Shown piece after piece: positions 47,787 through 58,431 of a stretch of 64,000 nucleotides of DNA (its first letter is position 1; each line of letters opens with the position of its first letter). Below the pieces are notes generated by a model, which ran no database searches, was not told the DNA's origin, and saw only the letters and a list, made by a program, of their open reading frames with translations. The stretch is from Zelonia costaricensis (taxonomy: Eukaryota; Euglenozoa; Kinetoplastea; Trypanosomatida; Trypanosomatidae), in contig JASAOO010003515.1 in NCBI GenBank assembly GCA_030849075.1, positions 1-64,000 of the forward strand. Direction: 5' to 3'. The position numbers were made by a program, and so were the translations under genes.

Positions 47787-49454
47787 GTTGAGTCGTCGAG
47801 GGAGCGCACTCGCATACGACGCGCTGACGCACCACGAAAGGACTCGAAAGCCACAGAAGAGGCAAAAAAACAAGAGCGAGTCACGTGAGGAAGGGGGTGT
47901 GTGGGGGTGTACAGCGGGAAGATCGAGTTTGCGGTAGACGTCGAACGCGGGAGGGGCCTCGAGGCTGCTGCAGCGGAGGAAACGAGTTGAGGGTGGGGTG
48001 GGCGCACCGGGTCCTGCTCTGAAGTGGCGCCGCCGCTTTCTCCAAAAAGCAGGGACGATCACAAGCAAGAGGGTGAGGGGGAAGATCTGACTTGAGGGGA
48101 GGAGGGTGGAGGGTCTAGACGCAGCGTTGATGCTTAAGCTGAGAAAGGGCGCCAGAGGAGGCAGGGGGGGATGCGTGATATGTGTCACACAGGGAAGTCC
48201 CCGCGTTGTGTACGGTCGATGCGGTGGTGACGCAGTGCGAAGCAGAAGGGAAACGAAGGGGAGAAGGGCGGGGCCGAAGTTGTCGAGGGGGAGGGGGAGC
48301 TGCAGCAATGCATGCGGGTGCACAGGAGAGAAAGTCATGACCGAGGAGAAGACGGAAGCAGGGTGTGGCCCGTGCTGTGTGGATGCAGGGCGAAGCGCTC
48401 CGGGCCACCAACACCGCGGCGTGCAACGCCGAATGCAGCCCTCTGCGAATTAGCCTCTTCCCCCTCCTCCTCTTCCCCACGCCGCATCAATTCGCTGAAG
48501 AGCGTTGTGTGCGGCGAAGGCGACGGCGGCAGGGCACGCAGTTCTGTGCTTGGCACTTATTTGCGCGGCGGGCAACTCGCAGCTGCCTCCTCGCGCCCGT
48601 CCCACTACGAGCCCCCCTGTGCCGGCCTGCGGTCTCGTGCATCCTGAGACACACCGCACTCAGGGGACCGTCTTGTGTTTGCGTTCCTGTCGTAGTTTAG
48701 AAGGGGGGGGGCGAAAACAAAGAGGTCCTCGAGGCACGGCGCACATCGAGTACTTCCTTCTTTCTTTGATTTAGAAAACAAAAGGGGACTCAAAAGGGGG
48801 CAATTCGACGGCGAGGCGGAGGCAACACCCCAACAACGGCATCCACGGGAACACGGGGAGGGGGGACTCCAGCGCAGCGGCGTCGGCCGTGGTGGATGGC
48901 GTGTGTGTGTGTGTGTGTGACACGGCAATATCAGCGTGCCTCCTCCTCTCTTCGCGCGAGAAAGCACGGGCACACATACACACGCACACACACACACGCA
49001 CCACGTGACGCAGCATGGCCAAGTCCCAAACGCCGACGTGCAGGCGCGCCAACCAGTCGTGGTTCCGCTCTGTCTCGGTGCCTCGCCCCGCGTCAAGACG
49101 GGAACGGGGGGAGGGGAACGGCGAGGGTAGACGTTAAAACAAGGAGGCTTGCACTTAGCGAAACACGCCGACCCCAAAACCCATTGCCGCGCGCACTCAA
49201 AACTGAAACACACACAAACTCGCACACCCGCATCCATGCACGCCGCACGCCACAAGAAAAAAAAAGAGAGCTTGATCATACGCGGTACGCTCGCAGCGAC
49301 GTACACGATGGCACAGCGCAAATGTGCCTTCACCACTCTGACATCACCCGTACCGACACACACACACACACACCAGTGCACCCGTACACGCCCGCGCGTG
49401 CACGCACAAACGCGTCAGCGCGCCACCTGCAAGGCCTGCCGCCAATGTACCGCG

Positions 49455-51260
49455 CTACACCTTCTTGCTACCGTCCTGCGCCTGCTCGCCCTCCTCGACG
49501 CCGTTCTGCTGCTGCAGGGGTGTCGCGTCCATCGTGGGCTTGCTGTGCAGCTTGAGGAACGACTGCCCCTTCTGCTTCAGCGCCTTCGCCTCTTCTGTCT
49601 TGGCGTCCGTCTTGAAGAGAAGAAGGATGGCGGCGCGGCGGAAGCACAGCATGGCGTCCACCTCGAAGGAGTTGGGCACCGGCCGGCCCTCCTGGCACTG
49701 ACTGAGGCACCGCTCCGCCTGCTCCAGCCACCGATGGCTTTCCCCCTGCGGGGCACGCGTCGCCATCATCACAAAGATGCGGGAGAGCATCAGGAGTGCG
49801 TCGCGCTGCTGCGCCATGATGATCTCCTTCAAGCCCTCCACCGCCCCGCTCGGCACCACGTTCGTGACAGCCAGCAGGGATGCGATGGAGTCCTTTGCGA
49901 TCTTCATGCGCCGCCAAAACTCGCCCGAGATGGTGCTCTTGAGTGCGTAGTTGACCTGCAGCGCGGCCAGCGCGTGCAGGGGGCGGGCGTAGGAGACGTA
50001 CTCTTCGAATGTGTCGATGGGCACGTCGAGGTCCTCGCAGTGGAAGGTGGTGAAGAAGAGGATGTGGGCCTGGATGGCGGAGTCCGCCGAGGGGCAGAAG
50101 ACGTACAGGTAGTCGAGGCAGGCGGCAGCGAGCGGGGCGCAGCCCTCGATGATGGCGCTCCGGTTCACCTCGCGCAGCAGCACGCACGCGAACCGTGCCA
50201 CCTCCTCCGGCGGCGGCGACGACGTCAGCGTCGTGGTCGAGACGAGGCGGTACTGCAGCCCCTCCTGCCGCGCCGACTTGAGCACGTTGAGCGTGAACTC
50301 AACCGCGTAGCCAAGGGCGTTGTTGGGGTCGACGAGGACGCTGAAGGTGCCGTGCTCGAGGCAGCGCCACCACGCCACGAGCGCCGACCCGTCCTGCACC
50401 TCCGTGACCACCTCGCCTGACTGGCAGCGGTACTTGTCGTAGAGCAGCTGGCACAGCAGCCGGTGGTGCCGCTTCATATGCACGTTCATGCAGTCCCGCG
50501 AGCAGTAGTGCGGCACCTCGCAGTGGACGCAGGTGTAGCCAATCGCGTACACCGGGTCGAGGCAGTTGGCGCAGCGGTGCCCGTAAAACGGTTTCAGCAG
50601 AAACCGGATCGTCTGCGGCGTCTCGAGCGGCTTGCCTTCCGCCGTTGCCGTGACGGCGCCCATGTACCACCCGCACGATTTGTGCCCCGAGCAGTTCAAC
50701 ACGACATCCGTCAACGTCTCCGGCTCCGCGAGGCCGAGCGCGGCAGCCTCCAGACGTGGCATGCGCACTTCCAGCCCCAGCATCGATGACGGCGGCATCG
50801 TGCCCGCCGCGTCGAGCGCCTCCACCTGCCGGTAAAAGCTGCCAATCACAACGCTGCAGCGGCGGTCCTTCTGGTGCACCGGCACAATCGGTATGCCGTC
50901 CGGCGCCGTGGAGCTCTGCGCCGGGGTGCCGTCGCGGTTGACGCCGCGCGCCATACCGCTCGTCAGTGACGGCGTGGGGGAGAAGACCTTGGCGTCGCCC
51001 TTCACAAAGAACATCTCGTTCTCGACGTCCATGCGGATGAGGATGTGCCACTGGCTGAACTGCGAGAGCGAGCATGTGAGGCTTCCGCTGGCGCCCGTCT
51101 TGGCGGCACCGCTGCCCGCCTCCGATGCCGCCGGTGGGGATGAGGAAGAGGAGTTGCTGGCCGCGCCGTTGGCCCGCTCCGGTGCCGACTTCTCCGGCGG
51201 GAACACCGTGGAGAAGTGCATCGTGTACAGGCCCGAGTGGCCCTCGCGTCCGACGTCCAT
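49455..51260 (-). CDS. MYND zinc-finger protein
   Basis: A 601-residue protein with one MYND finger at about residues 230-270: paired Cys230/Cys233, then CVHC, then the YCSRDC and HMKRHHRLLC elements, so all metal-binding positions of the family are present. Upstream (about 65-225) is a folded region beginning WHILIRMDVENEMFF with a Ser/Pro-rich linker before it. Downstream (about 290-580) is a helical region with Leu/Ala/Phe patterns resembling TPR-type repeats, ending in a Lys/Glu/Gln-rich tail. There is no SET signature, so it does not look like a methyltransferase; MYND fingers bind proline-rich peptides, and a scaffold role is inferred. The start at 51260 (MDVGREG) is the first ATG after a purine-rich (polypyrimidine on the gene strand) block. 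Confidence 0.85.
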   Translation of the reverse strand: MDVGREGHSGLYTMHFSTVFPPEKSAPERANGAASNSSSSSPPAASEAGSGAAKTGASGSLTCSLSQFSQWHILIRMDVENEMFFVKGDAKVFSPTPSLTSGMARGVNRDGTPAQSSTAPDGIPIVPVHQKDRRCSVVIGSFYRQVEALDAAGTMPPSSMLGLEVRMPRLEAAALGLAEPETLTDVVLNCSGHKSCGWYMGAVTATAEGKPLETPQTIRFLLKPFYGHRCANCLDPVYAIGYTCVHCEVPHYCSRDCMNVHMKRHHRLLCQLLYDKYRCQSGEVVTEVQDGSALVAWWRCLEHGTFSVLVDPNNALGYAVEFTLNVLKSARQEGLQYRLVSTTTLTSSPPPEEVARFACVLLREVNRSAIIEGCAPLAAACLDYLYVFCPSADSAIQAHILFFTTFHCEDLDVPIDTFEEYVSYARPLHALAALQVNYALKSTISGEFWRRMKIAKDSIASLLAVTNVVPSGAVEGLKEIIMAQQRDALLMLSRIFVMMATRAPQGESHRWLEQAERCLSQCQEGRPVPNSFEVDAMLCFRRAAILLLFKTDAKTEEAKALKQKGQSFLKLHSKPTMDATPLQQQNGVEEGEQAQDGSKKV

Positions 51261-52262
51261 GAGTGCTGCGGGGTGCCTCCAGCTGGAGGGTGCGCAGTGT
51301 CCAGGATGCGAAGAAAGGAAGAGGTGAAAGGCACTGCGAACACGGGACGGTGCTGCGCAACGCTGCAGACACGCTCGCCACTTCTGTTGAAGACGGAGAA
51401 AACCGTAAACCGCTTGTGTGACTCGATTGAGTCAAGGACACTCGCGAACGCGCGCGTTCTATGAAGGTCTGTGCGGCGCACCGGGAGGAGCGGGGGGGCT
51501 GGATATCACGGGCGTCTGGGTGAAGGGCCCGAGTACAATGAGTGGGGGACGAACGACGAGGTGTGTGGAGGGGGGGGGGAAGCACTGGATTATGCCTGGG
51601 GAGTGCGCAGCAGGGCGGGGGGGGGGGGCGAGGGGGCGCTGATGCAACGGTAGGAAGAGTAGGGGAGGGGGCGCAGGCACACGCACGCACGCACAGGCGA
51701 CAGTGAGGGGTGTGATGACGAGGGAGGCAAGCGGCGCGGGTCCCAGAGGATACGCACGCTCGCACGCGAACACACACACAGACACACAAACGCACACGCA
51801 GACACACACACCCACGCAATTCCTACAGTCGCTCACGGTGTGTGAGGGTACTCTGCCGGTGCGTGTTTGCGTTTCCCCGCATCGAGGATAGTGACGACAC
51901 GTAAGATAGAGAGGGAGGGGGAACGGATACAGGGAAGTGAAGGAGGGGGGAGAGTGGATCGGACGTTGGACCCCTGGCAGGAGGTGCACAGAGACAGCAT
52001 TGCTGTGTTCAAGACGAGCCGCAAATACACACGCAGACGTCCTGCCGTGAGACAATAGCACCTCGTCGTTGTCTTTTCGTGTTTCTTCGTGCCCCTGGTT
52101 GAGGTGCATCTGCTCAAGCGCAACGTCGCGTACACGCGAGGTGTCTCCATCGATGTGTACGTGTGTGTGTGTGTGCGTGTGCGTGTGCACAGCCGCAACG
52201 GAGGAAGAGGACGAGAGCGGCAACGTGGCCTTGCCCTCTCCCACTTGCGTACCGCCCTCGCC
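51261..52262. other. Spacer between MYND and TruD genes
   Basis: GT- and AC-rich stretches at 51760-51815 and 52161-52187, G runs at 51570-51579 and 51617-51628, GA-rich 51905-51960. No gene is supported. Confidence 0.7.
51283..51330 (-). promoter_or_regulatory. Possible trans-splice acceptor for the MYND gene
   Basis: A C/T-rich tract on the minus strand (complement of 51308-51330) is followed by AG at 51284-51283, about 23 nt before the start. Other AGs nearby are possible. Confidence 0.4.
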
Positions 52263-54950
52263 TCACCACCACTTTTTACAGCCCAGCACCTCACGCAGGA
52301 ACACCGTCGCGTAGCACGACGACGGCAGCGCGAACGACAGCCGCATCGTCGGCGCCGCAGCGTCGGCAGCAACGTCCTCCCACGTGAGAACAACACTGAC
52401 GGGCCGCGCTACGACTGCGCGGTACGTGCCCGGCACGGGCACCCCAGCCACGCGGCGCTGGCCAAAGCCCTGCGCTTCGGTCCACCGCAGCTTGCTCAGC
52501 GCGTGGGTGGTGGCCGCCGCTCTCCACGTCGCCCACAGCGCGCGCGCCTCGCTGCCCTCGAGCTGATCCCCTGCGCCGCCCGTGAGCGCCCTGGTCTCGT
52601 CCAGCTGAAACCCGCCAAGGGGGAGCTGTGCGGCGCGCAGGATGCCCAGCGATAGCGGCGCGGGCGGTGCGGAGTCGCTCGCTTCCGGTGGGCCCGGCTC
52701 GCGACCCTGCGAGACGACGAAGGAGGCGGCGAGGTTGAAGAAGGCGCTCTGCGCAGCGTGCACCCAGAGGGCGCGGAGGAAGAACGGGACCGCCTCGCAG
52801 ATGGCCTTCTCGCACAGCCGCCCCCACACCTCACTCTCCTGCTGCACGTCCGCGGCGCCGAGGCGGTGCTCAGAGAAGTACATGCGGTACGTTTGCCGCA
52901 GTGCGTGCGTCATGACCTGTGCGTCTCGCAAGTTGCCGGGCACAAAGCGCGACTCCATCTTGTCAGGAAACGCATCGTACACGTCAGGACATGCACGGTA
53001 CAAGCTGCGCACCGCCGCCACCCACCGCCCAGCGAAGAGGTGCACGCCGGTGTGGTCGTCAACGCGCGCAATTGTCTCCGCGAAGCGCTGCTGCCCAAAG
53101 TAGTTGACGAAGCCCACACCGGCACACTGCGCCACACGCGCCTCCACAAACGCACGCAGCGCCGCGGGGTCGCTGAGCGGGGCACAGCTCGGCGCCTCAT
53201 CAGGCTGCAGTGGGGCTGCAGAAGAAGCCGACCAGGCGGCCTGCTCTGCCGCACTGGCCCAGCGGACATCGCGTACGCGGAGCGAGAACCAGTTGCCTGA
53301 TAGCTGGCCGAGCTGCACTGGCGCCGGCGCCGCCGCCGCGCGTAGCACCACGGCGTAGCTCTGCTGGGGGTCGGCCAGCCACGGCAACGTCACGGGCAGG
53401 GGTGCTGCGTCGATGCTGCCACTGTCCGTCAGCGCCGCAGTTCGGGCCTGCGCCTCTGCACGCTGAGCCGGTGAGGCGGCACCCGCGCCGCCGGTCGGCA
53501 CGGAGCAGCGCTGCACGGTGATCGCCCTCTTGTCTTTCATGCCCGCGATGCCGACGGCGCTGTCCTTCACGCCGAAATACTCGCCCAGCAGCTGCCGCAA
53601 CTCCGCTGTGTCAAGATTGCGCTTGCGCACCACGAGATGCACGTACGGGGCGGTCGACCGGGACCCGTCGCGGGCCTCACGTGCGGGGGCGGCGCCGCTC
53701 GGCGAGGCGCCAGCCTCCATCTCAGCCCTGCTGCGGCGGACGCCAACCCCGCCAGCGCTGGCGCCGTGCGGGGCGGCGCTCGGTTGAGCGGCGCTCCCAG
53801 AGCTTTCCCGCGGGCGCAGCGTGACATGGCCCTCGCGCACCTGGCAGTTGACAAAGGAGTAGAAGCGGCGCAAGAGGTCGTGCACGTGCCGCCGCACGTC
53901 CTTCTCCGAGGCGGCCGCCGCCTCGCCACCCGGACCCCGCTGCATCGCCTCCGTGAGCCTATCGAAGGACGCGTGGCACACCGACTTGGCCGACGGCGTG
54001 CAGGCGGAGGCCACACGACATGGCGCCGCTGATGACGAAGAGGACAACGACGGCTCGTGTGCATCCCCTGCGGTGTCGTCGTGGGCGACTACCTGATGGA
54101 GAGCGGCGCGAGTTGCGTCATCGAGGTTGCGCTCCTGCCGCGCCCCCCGCGCGTCCACAGACCACCGCGCGAGGCAGCGCGCCGCCTCCGCGCCCAGCGT
54201 GGCAGCGAAAAGCACGTAGTGAACGTCCACCGCGCAGGCGACGGTGTCGGCTGTCTCCTCTGCGAATGTGCGGAGGTGCGGAAAGCGGCGGCGCACGAGA
54301 AGGTGCATCAGCTGGCGCTCCCGCCGATCCGGAAAGCTGCCGAGCGTGCATGGCTTGCCGGCCCACCACGACTGCTCCTCCTCGGTGGCGGAGGCGTTCG
54401 ACTGGCGCGGCTGTGTCGCGGCCCGCACGTCCTGCAGGAGGGCGGAGAGCGTCGCCGCGGTGAAGGTGGACGCGGCGCGAGACGCGACGTCAGCCGCACT
54501 CCCAAAACTGGACAGCAGCGCCGGCGTCATGGCAGCGAGCACGTCCAGCAGTGCCTGCACCGAGCGGGAGCCGACCACGGGTGGCGGCGGCGGCGCCGTC
54601 TGCGCGGGTGTGGCTGTCAGCAGAGCCCCTCCGTCCGCGTCCTCAACCGCTGCGATGCCCGCATGGACGTCGTCGTCGCCATCATCATCGGGCGACGTGG
54701 CGTGTGTTGAAGCGGCAACAGCAGCAGCAGCGGCCTGCTCTAGCGGGAACACGTAGTCGTCCGCGTCTGTGCGCCTCCCGCTAGGGTCCCTCTCAACCAC
54801 CACGAAGTCCTCGGGCACCTGCTTCAGCTCTGCTGTGGCGCAGCACACCGCCACTTCGTCTGCCTCTGCTGCCGACGCTGCATGGCGTGCGAGGGACGAG
54901 TAGGATGGCAGAGGGTGGAGAAAGGCGGTCACGCCACAGGCGCGCAGCAT
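52263..54950 (-). CDS. TruD/Pus7 family tRNA pseudouridine synthase
   Basis: An 895-residue protein. Family hallmarks in order: near the N-terminus the LKQVPEDFVVVE strand (the I-K-x-x-P-E-D-F element); the catalytic motif GMKDKRAITVQ with Asp473; the NYFGQQRFAE motif at about residues 615-625; FLRALWVHAAQSAFFNLAAS; and the C-terminal MRLSFALPSSCYATVFLREV. It isomerises uridine to pseudouridine in tRNA or other RNA by family. It is longer than bacterial TruD (about 350 residues) and closer in size to Pus7, with Ala/Ser/Gly-rich insertions at about 60-130, 280-330 and 395-440. The start at 54950 (MLRACG) is the last ATG before the conserved strand. The frame stays open to 55421 and an earlier start cannot be fully excluded. 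Confidence 0.88.
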   Translation of the reverse strand: MLRACGVTAFLHPLPSYSSLARHAASAAEADEVAVCCATAELKQVPEDFVVVERDPSGRRTDADDYVFPLEQAAAAAVAASTHATSPDDDGDDDVHAGIAAVEDADGGALLTATPAQTAPPPPPVVGSRSVQALLDVLAAMTPALLSSFGSAADVASRAASTFTAATLSALLQDVRAATQPRQSNASATEEEQSWWAGKPCTLGSFPDRRERQLMHLLVRRRFPHLRTFAEETADTVACAVDVHYVLFAATLGAEAARCLARWSVDARGARQERNLDDATRAALHQVVAHDDTAGDAHEPSLSSSSSAAPCRVASACTPSAKSVCHASFDRLTEAMQRGPGGEAAAASEKDVRRHVHDLLRRFYSFVNCQVREGHVTLRPRESSGSAAQPSAAPHGASAGGVGVRRSRAEMEAGASPSGAAPAREARDGSRSTAPYVHLVVRKRNLDTAELRQLLGEYFGVKDSAVGIAGMKDKRAITVQRCSVPTGGAGAASPAQRAEAQARTAALTDSGSIDAAPLPVTLPWLADPQQSYAVVLRAAAAPAPVQLGQLSGNWFSLRVRDVRWASAAEQAAWSASSAAPLQPDEAPSCAPLSDPAALRAFVEARVAQCAGVGFVNYFGQQRFAETIARVDDHTGVHLFAGRWVAAVRSLYRACPDVYDAFPDKMESRFVPGNLRDAQVMTHALRQTYRMYFSEHRLGAADVQQESEVWGRLCEKAICEAVPFFLRALWVHAAQSAFFNLAASFVVSQGREPGPPEASDSAPPAPLSLGILRAAQLPLGGFQLDETRALTGGAGDQLEGSEARALWATWRAAATTHALSKLRWTEAQGFGQRRVAGVPVPGTYRAVVARPVSVVLTWEDVAADAAAPTMRLSFALPSSCYATVFLREVLGCKKWW

Positions 54951-55623
54951 CGCCGTGCAGAGGGGCGCTCCTGGAGAGCAGCGCAGCAGCGGTGTGACGT
55001 GGGGGGCGCGCGGTGCACGCTGCGGGGCTTTGAGGTGCGGCGAGTGCGGCCGGCGGCAGCTGTAGGCGAAATCCTGGCGACGCCCACCCGGAAGTGGGTC
55101 CGGCGAAGCTAGAGGGCGAGGGGGAGCGAAAGGGGCGGGGGGGGGGGGGGTGACGTAAAGCTGGAATGAAGGAAGCAGCAAGGAGTTGTGCATTGAGGGA
55201 GGGAGGGAGGGGGCCTGAGTCCTGCTGTGCCTGTGTGAGGTCACCGAACGCAGGATTGGCAGGCAGTCGCGCGCTCTCCCGGTTTTGTGTGGTGATGAAC
55301 TTCCTTCGTGGAGGGGGCGCGGCGCAAGGGAGATGCTCGACGAGATGTCGTCTCTCACGTATTCGCCTCCGCCACGACGTGGTGAAACGGCGTGGCGGCA
55401 CCCCTCCGCCCAGCGCGGCACTTGCTCGCTTGTTTGGCCACCTTCGTCTCAACGCGAGGCGTGCAGCAGGACACGAGCGAGGAATGAGGGTGAGGAAGCA
55501 AAGCCACGAAACTGTAAAGACGATGCAAGGCGGCAGCGTGGGGGAGGGGGGAGGGGGGGGGGGGCAATGTGCGCACCAGCCCCGCTTCCCTCGCGGTCAC
55601 GCTCACGCACGCGCACGCCCTCG
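54951..55623. other. Spacer between TruD and CLC genes
   Basis: Contains a G14 run (55137-55150), a G12 run (55553-55564) and a GA-rich tract (55185-55215). 5' UTR of TruD and 3' UTR of CLC. Confidence 0.7.
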
Positions 55624-58431
55624 TCACGCGCGCCACGCGGCGTCGACGGCGTCGTCGCCAGAGTGTTGGGCGCCGACCTTCTCCATGAGCCGGTCACCCA
55701 CGAAGTTGACGCGCGTGATGATGCCGACGACGCGCTGCGAGCGGTTCAGCACGGGGAGGTGGCGCAGGCCGAGGTGGCGGAAGGTGTAGTACGCCCGTGA
55801 CACGCACACACCCTCCTGGATAAACGGCGCACTATTGTCCACGTACGGGCGCAGGTCTACGTAGGACCGCATCACCGACAGCGGCAGCTGCTCCGTCATC
55901 GGGATGCTCGGCAGCCGGTTCCAAAAGAGAAACTCCTGCACGCGCTTCAGCTCCGCGGCGGTGACGTGCGAGGGCTCAAGTGCCACGTCCGAGCGGGCCG
56001 TCGCCTCCGCCACGGCCACGTGCGCGGCCTCGACGTCGACGGGGCTGTCCTCAGCGCTCCCCTCTATCAGGACCTCGTCGCAGTCGCCCATCTCGCGCAG
56101 GTACACGACCCACAGCAGCAGCTGCAGCTGCACGCGGGTGATCATGCCCTCGTATGCCTGGTCGGCCGCCCCCACGCGGACTACGGGGAAGGCGTTGTGG
56201 CGGGTCATGGTGAGCGCCTCTAGCACGCGCAGCACCGTGTCCATCGTCTCCAGCTGCGTCACCGGGCTCGTCATGATGTCGTGTGCCGTGTACGTGTCGA
56301 GCAGGTGCATGCTCGTCTGCGCCTCAAGGAACGGCACGGCCTTCACCTCGAGTGAGGCGTGGTAGAAGGAGTGGCAGCACTTGTCGGCGATCGTCTTGGC
56401 CAGCAAGACGCCGAGCATGAGGCACGTGAGGTGCGACACGTCAGCCGTCAGCTCCATCATGATCACAACGAGCGCGAACGTCAGGCGCGAGATGCCGGCG
56501 AAGTACGCGGCCGCGCCGAGGAGGGCCACGACGCCCTCGTCCGCCCACGTCGGTTTATCGAAGAGAACCCCGATCAGGCGACCCTGCACGGCGCCGATCA
56601 GCAGCGACGGGATGACAGTGCCGCACGAGATGAACATGCCGCCTGCGTAGCTCGAGCCGACGACGTAGAGGCTGAGGTGCAGCAACAGAGCCCAGGCGGG
56701 GAAGAGGCCGGCGGACTGCCGCGAGAAGAGCAGCCGCAGCAGGTTGTACGGACTGGTCATGGTCAGCGTGGCGAGCGGGTGGTGCATGGTGTCCGGCTGC
56801 GCGCAGAAGGCGGTGAAGAGCTCCACATGCATGTTCGCCTTCTTCTCCCGCACGTAGGCCGGCGTCTCCACGCACGGGGTGAAGAGCGGGACAACGTAGC
56901 AGGCCGTGGCGAAGAGGGCCGCGAAGACGCACGGCTCCAGGACGCGGTACAGGGCGGTCGGGAAGAGCCGCCGCGCCCGCCAGCGGGAAAAGCGGATGCT
57001 ACTCACCGTGTACGCAACGGCCAGGAGCGCGGCGACAACGGCAACGACGACGGTGGGGATAAACGTGTACGTGTACAGCGCCACCGTGTTCTCTGGGACG
57101 GTGTCCATGTAGAACATCGCGATCGAGGCCTCGCGCAGGCCGCCGAGCACCATGCTCGAGCGGTCCACGAGCTGCCAGCCGAGCAGGAAGGAGTTGCACG
57201 TCTGGATGATCCACATGCACGACAGGCACGACAGCAAGACGAGCCAGGCCAGCCGCACGGAGAAGTGCGTCGCCATCTCCTCCAGCACAAACAGCATGCC
57301 GCCGAGCGGGCTCGAGAAGGCGCTGGTCAGGCCGCACGCCGCGCCGGCAGAGATGAAGTCGCGCTGATCGCGCGGGTTGCGGAACGAGTCGAAGACGGAC
57401 GTCGCACTGCAGCCGAGCGAGCGGCTGCGCCCGGTGGGGAGCCCAGCGCCGATGAGGGCGCCCATGTGGATCATCGGCCCCTCCGTCCCCACCGGCAGCC
57501 CCGCGCTGACGGCAAGAATGCACGAAAGCGTCTTGACGACGAGGTTGCGGATGTTGAAGATGCGTGGGAACATCACGCCATTCAGGTAGGCCATCACATC
57601 AGGGATGCCGCTGCCGGCCGCGCTGGGCATGACGAGGCAGCAGAGTGAGGACAGGAGTGCGGTCAGCACGCCCCACATCGAATACAGCGCCCCACCGCGC
57701 ACGAGGGCAGACCAGGAGATGGTGTGCAGCACCGCCCCGCCGCTGTCTGCCGGCGCCGACGAGTTGCCGACCGCCGCGTGTGCCGCGAGCCATGCGAAGC
57801 GCGCAGTTGAATTCACAGGCGACGACGGATCGGTGGAGTTGCGGCTGCGCACAAGCCCCTGCAACGCGTCCAGCTTCACCTCGGCCAGGTAGTCGAGCGT
57901 CTGGAAGAGCAGCAGCGACCAGCCGCCCACCGCGAGACCGACGAGCACAAACATTAGCAACCGCAGCCGCCCGTGCGAGCCGGCGTGCCCCTCGCGCGTC
58001 GCGCTGACGCGGTTGACGAGCGACTGCCCGGCCGCGTAGTCGATGCTCTCGTAGCGGTCCATGCGGCGCCGCTCCTCTGCCGTGAATACGTGCGGTCGGT
58101 GTGCCTTTTCGAAGAGCGGCGCACGCGCGCGGCTAACAGCGGCATCACCCACCTCCTCGACCTGCTTGACCAGCTCGTGGAACCACGCCGCCGTCGCCGC
58201 GTCCGCCTCGCGCTGCCCACGCGCCGCTACAGCCGCGGCCGTCGCGGGGGACGCCGCGGCTCCTGGTGCGGCGGTCATGTCAAAGGGCCCCATCGCGCCC
58301 GCGAGGCCCCCGCCACCGGCCCCCCCAAGCGCCCGGGCGGACCGGACGCGGGGAAGCCCGGCGGGGCGCCGAAGGGTCGGGAAAGCGGCGGAGGAGGACG
58401 CCGGCGGTGGCGGCGCAGGGCTCGCACTCAT
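55624..58431 (-). CDS. CLC chloride channel/proton exchanger with two CBS domains
   Basis: A 935-residue CLC family protein. The N-terminal ~150 residues are cytosolic, first Pro/Ala-rich and then charged. Membrane helices begin at about residue 156. Anion-path motifs seen: GSGIPDV (Ser274), PVGTEGPMIHMG with the gating Glu317 (the usual Lys before Glu is Thr), and YFAGISRLTFALVVIMMELT near the C-terminal helices. The 'proton' glutamate position in PLGGMLFVLEEM is Glu384/Glu385, so an exchanger rather than a pure channel is favoured. Two CBS domains follow (about 716-774 and 857-914), split by an acidic/Ala linker. Two NST sequons lie in an extended luminal loop (about 195-225). Such proteins set chloride and pH in endosomes, lysosomes or acidocalcisome-like organelles; location is inferred. 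The start is MSASPAP at 58431. Confidence 0.92.
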   Translation of the reverse strand: MSASPAPPPPASSSAAFPTLRRPAGLPRVRSARALGGAGGGGLAGAMGPFDMTAAPGAAASPATAAAVAARGQREADAATAAWFHELVKQVEEVGDAAVSRARAPLFEKAHRPHVFTAEERRRMDRYESIDYAAGQSLVNRVSATREGHAGSHGRLRLLMFVLVGLAVGGWSLLLFQTLDYLAEVKLDALQGLVRSRNSTDPSSPVNSTARFAWLAAHAAVGNSSAPADSGGAVLHTISWSALVRGGALYSMWGVLTALLSSLCCLVMPSAAGSGIPDVMAYLNGVMFPRIFNIRNLVVKTLSCILAVSAGLPVGTEGPMIHMGALIGAGLPTGRSRSLGCSATSVFDSFRNPRDQRDFISAGAACGLTSAFSSPLGGMLFVLEEMATHFSVRLAWLVLLSCLSCMWIIQTCNSFLLGWQLVDRSSMVLGGLREASIAMFYMDTVPENTVALYTYTFIPTVVVAVVAALLAVAYTVSSIRFSRWRARRLFPTALYRVLEPCVFAALFATACYVVPLFTPCVETPAYVREKKANMHVELFTAFCAQPDTMHHPLATLTMTSPYNLLRLLFSRQSAGLFPAWALLLHLSLYVVGSSYAGGMFISCGTVIPSLLIGAVQGRLIGVLFDKPTWADEGVVALLGAAAYFAGISRLTFALVVIMMELTADVSHLTCLMLGVLLAKTIADKCCHSFYHASLEVKAVPFLEAQTSMHLLDTYTAHDIMTSPVTQLETMDTVLRVLEALTMTRHNAFPVVRVGAADQAYEGMITRVQLQLLLWVVYLREMGDCDEVLIEGSAEDSPVDVEAAHVAVAEATARSDVALEPSHVTAAELKRVQEFLFWNRLPSIPMTEQLPLSVMRSYVDLRPYVDNSAPFIQEGVCVSRAYYTFRHLGLRHLPVLNRSQRVVGIITRVNFVGDRLMEKVGAQHSGDDAVDAAWRA

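Larger units (their letters stand above)
47628..49454. other. Non-coding stretch between hydrolase-fold and MYND genes
   Basis: A 1.8-kb gap with TG repeats (47709-47740, 48901-48919) and an AC repeat (49356-49373). No supported gene; 5' UTR of the hydrolase-fold gene and 3' UTR of the MYND gene. Confidence 0.65.

Noticed and set aside
49149..50420. 423-codon plus-strand open frame
   Set aside because: Antisense to the MYND gene and begins in CA-repeat UTR; His/Arg/Leu-rich shadow.
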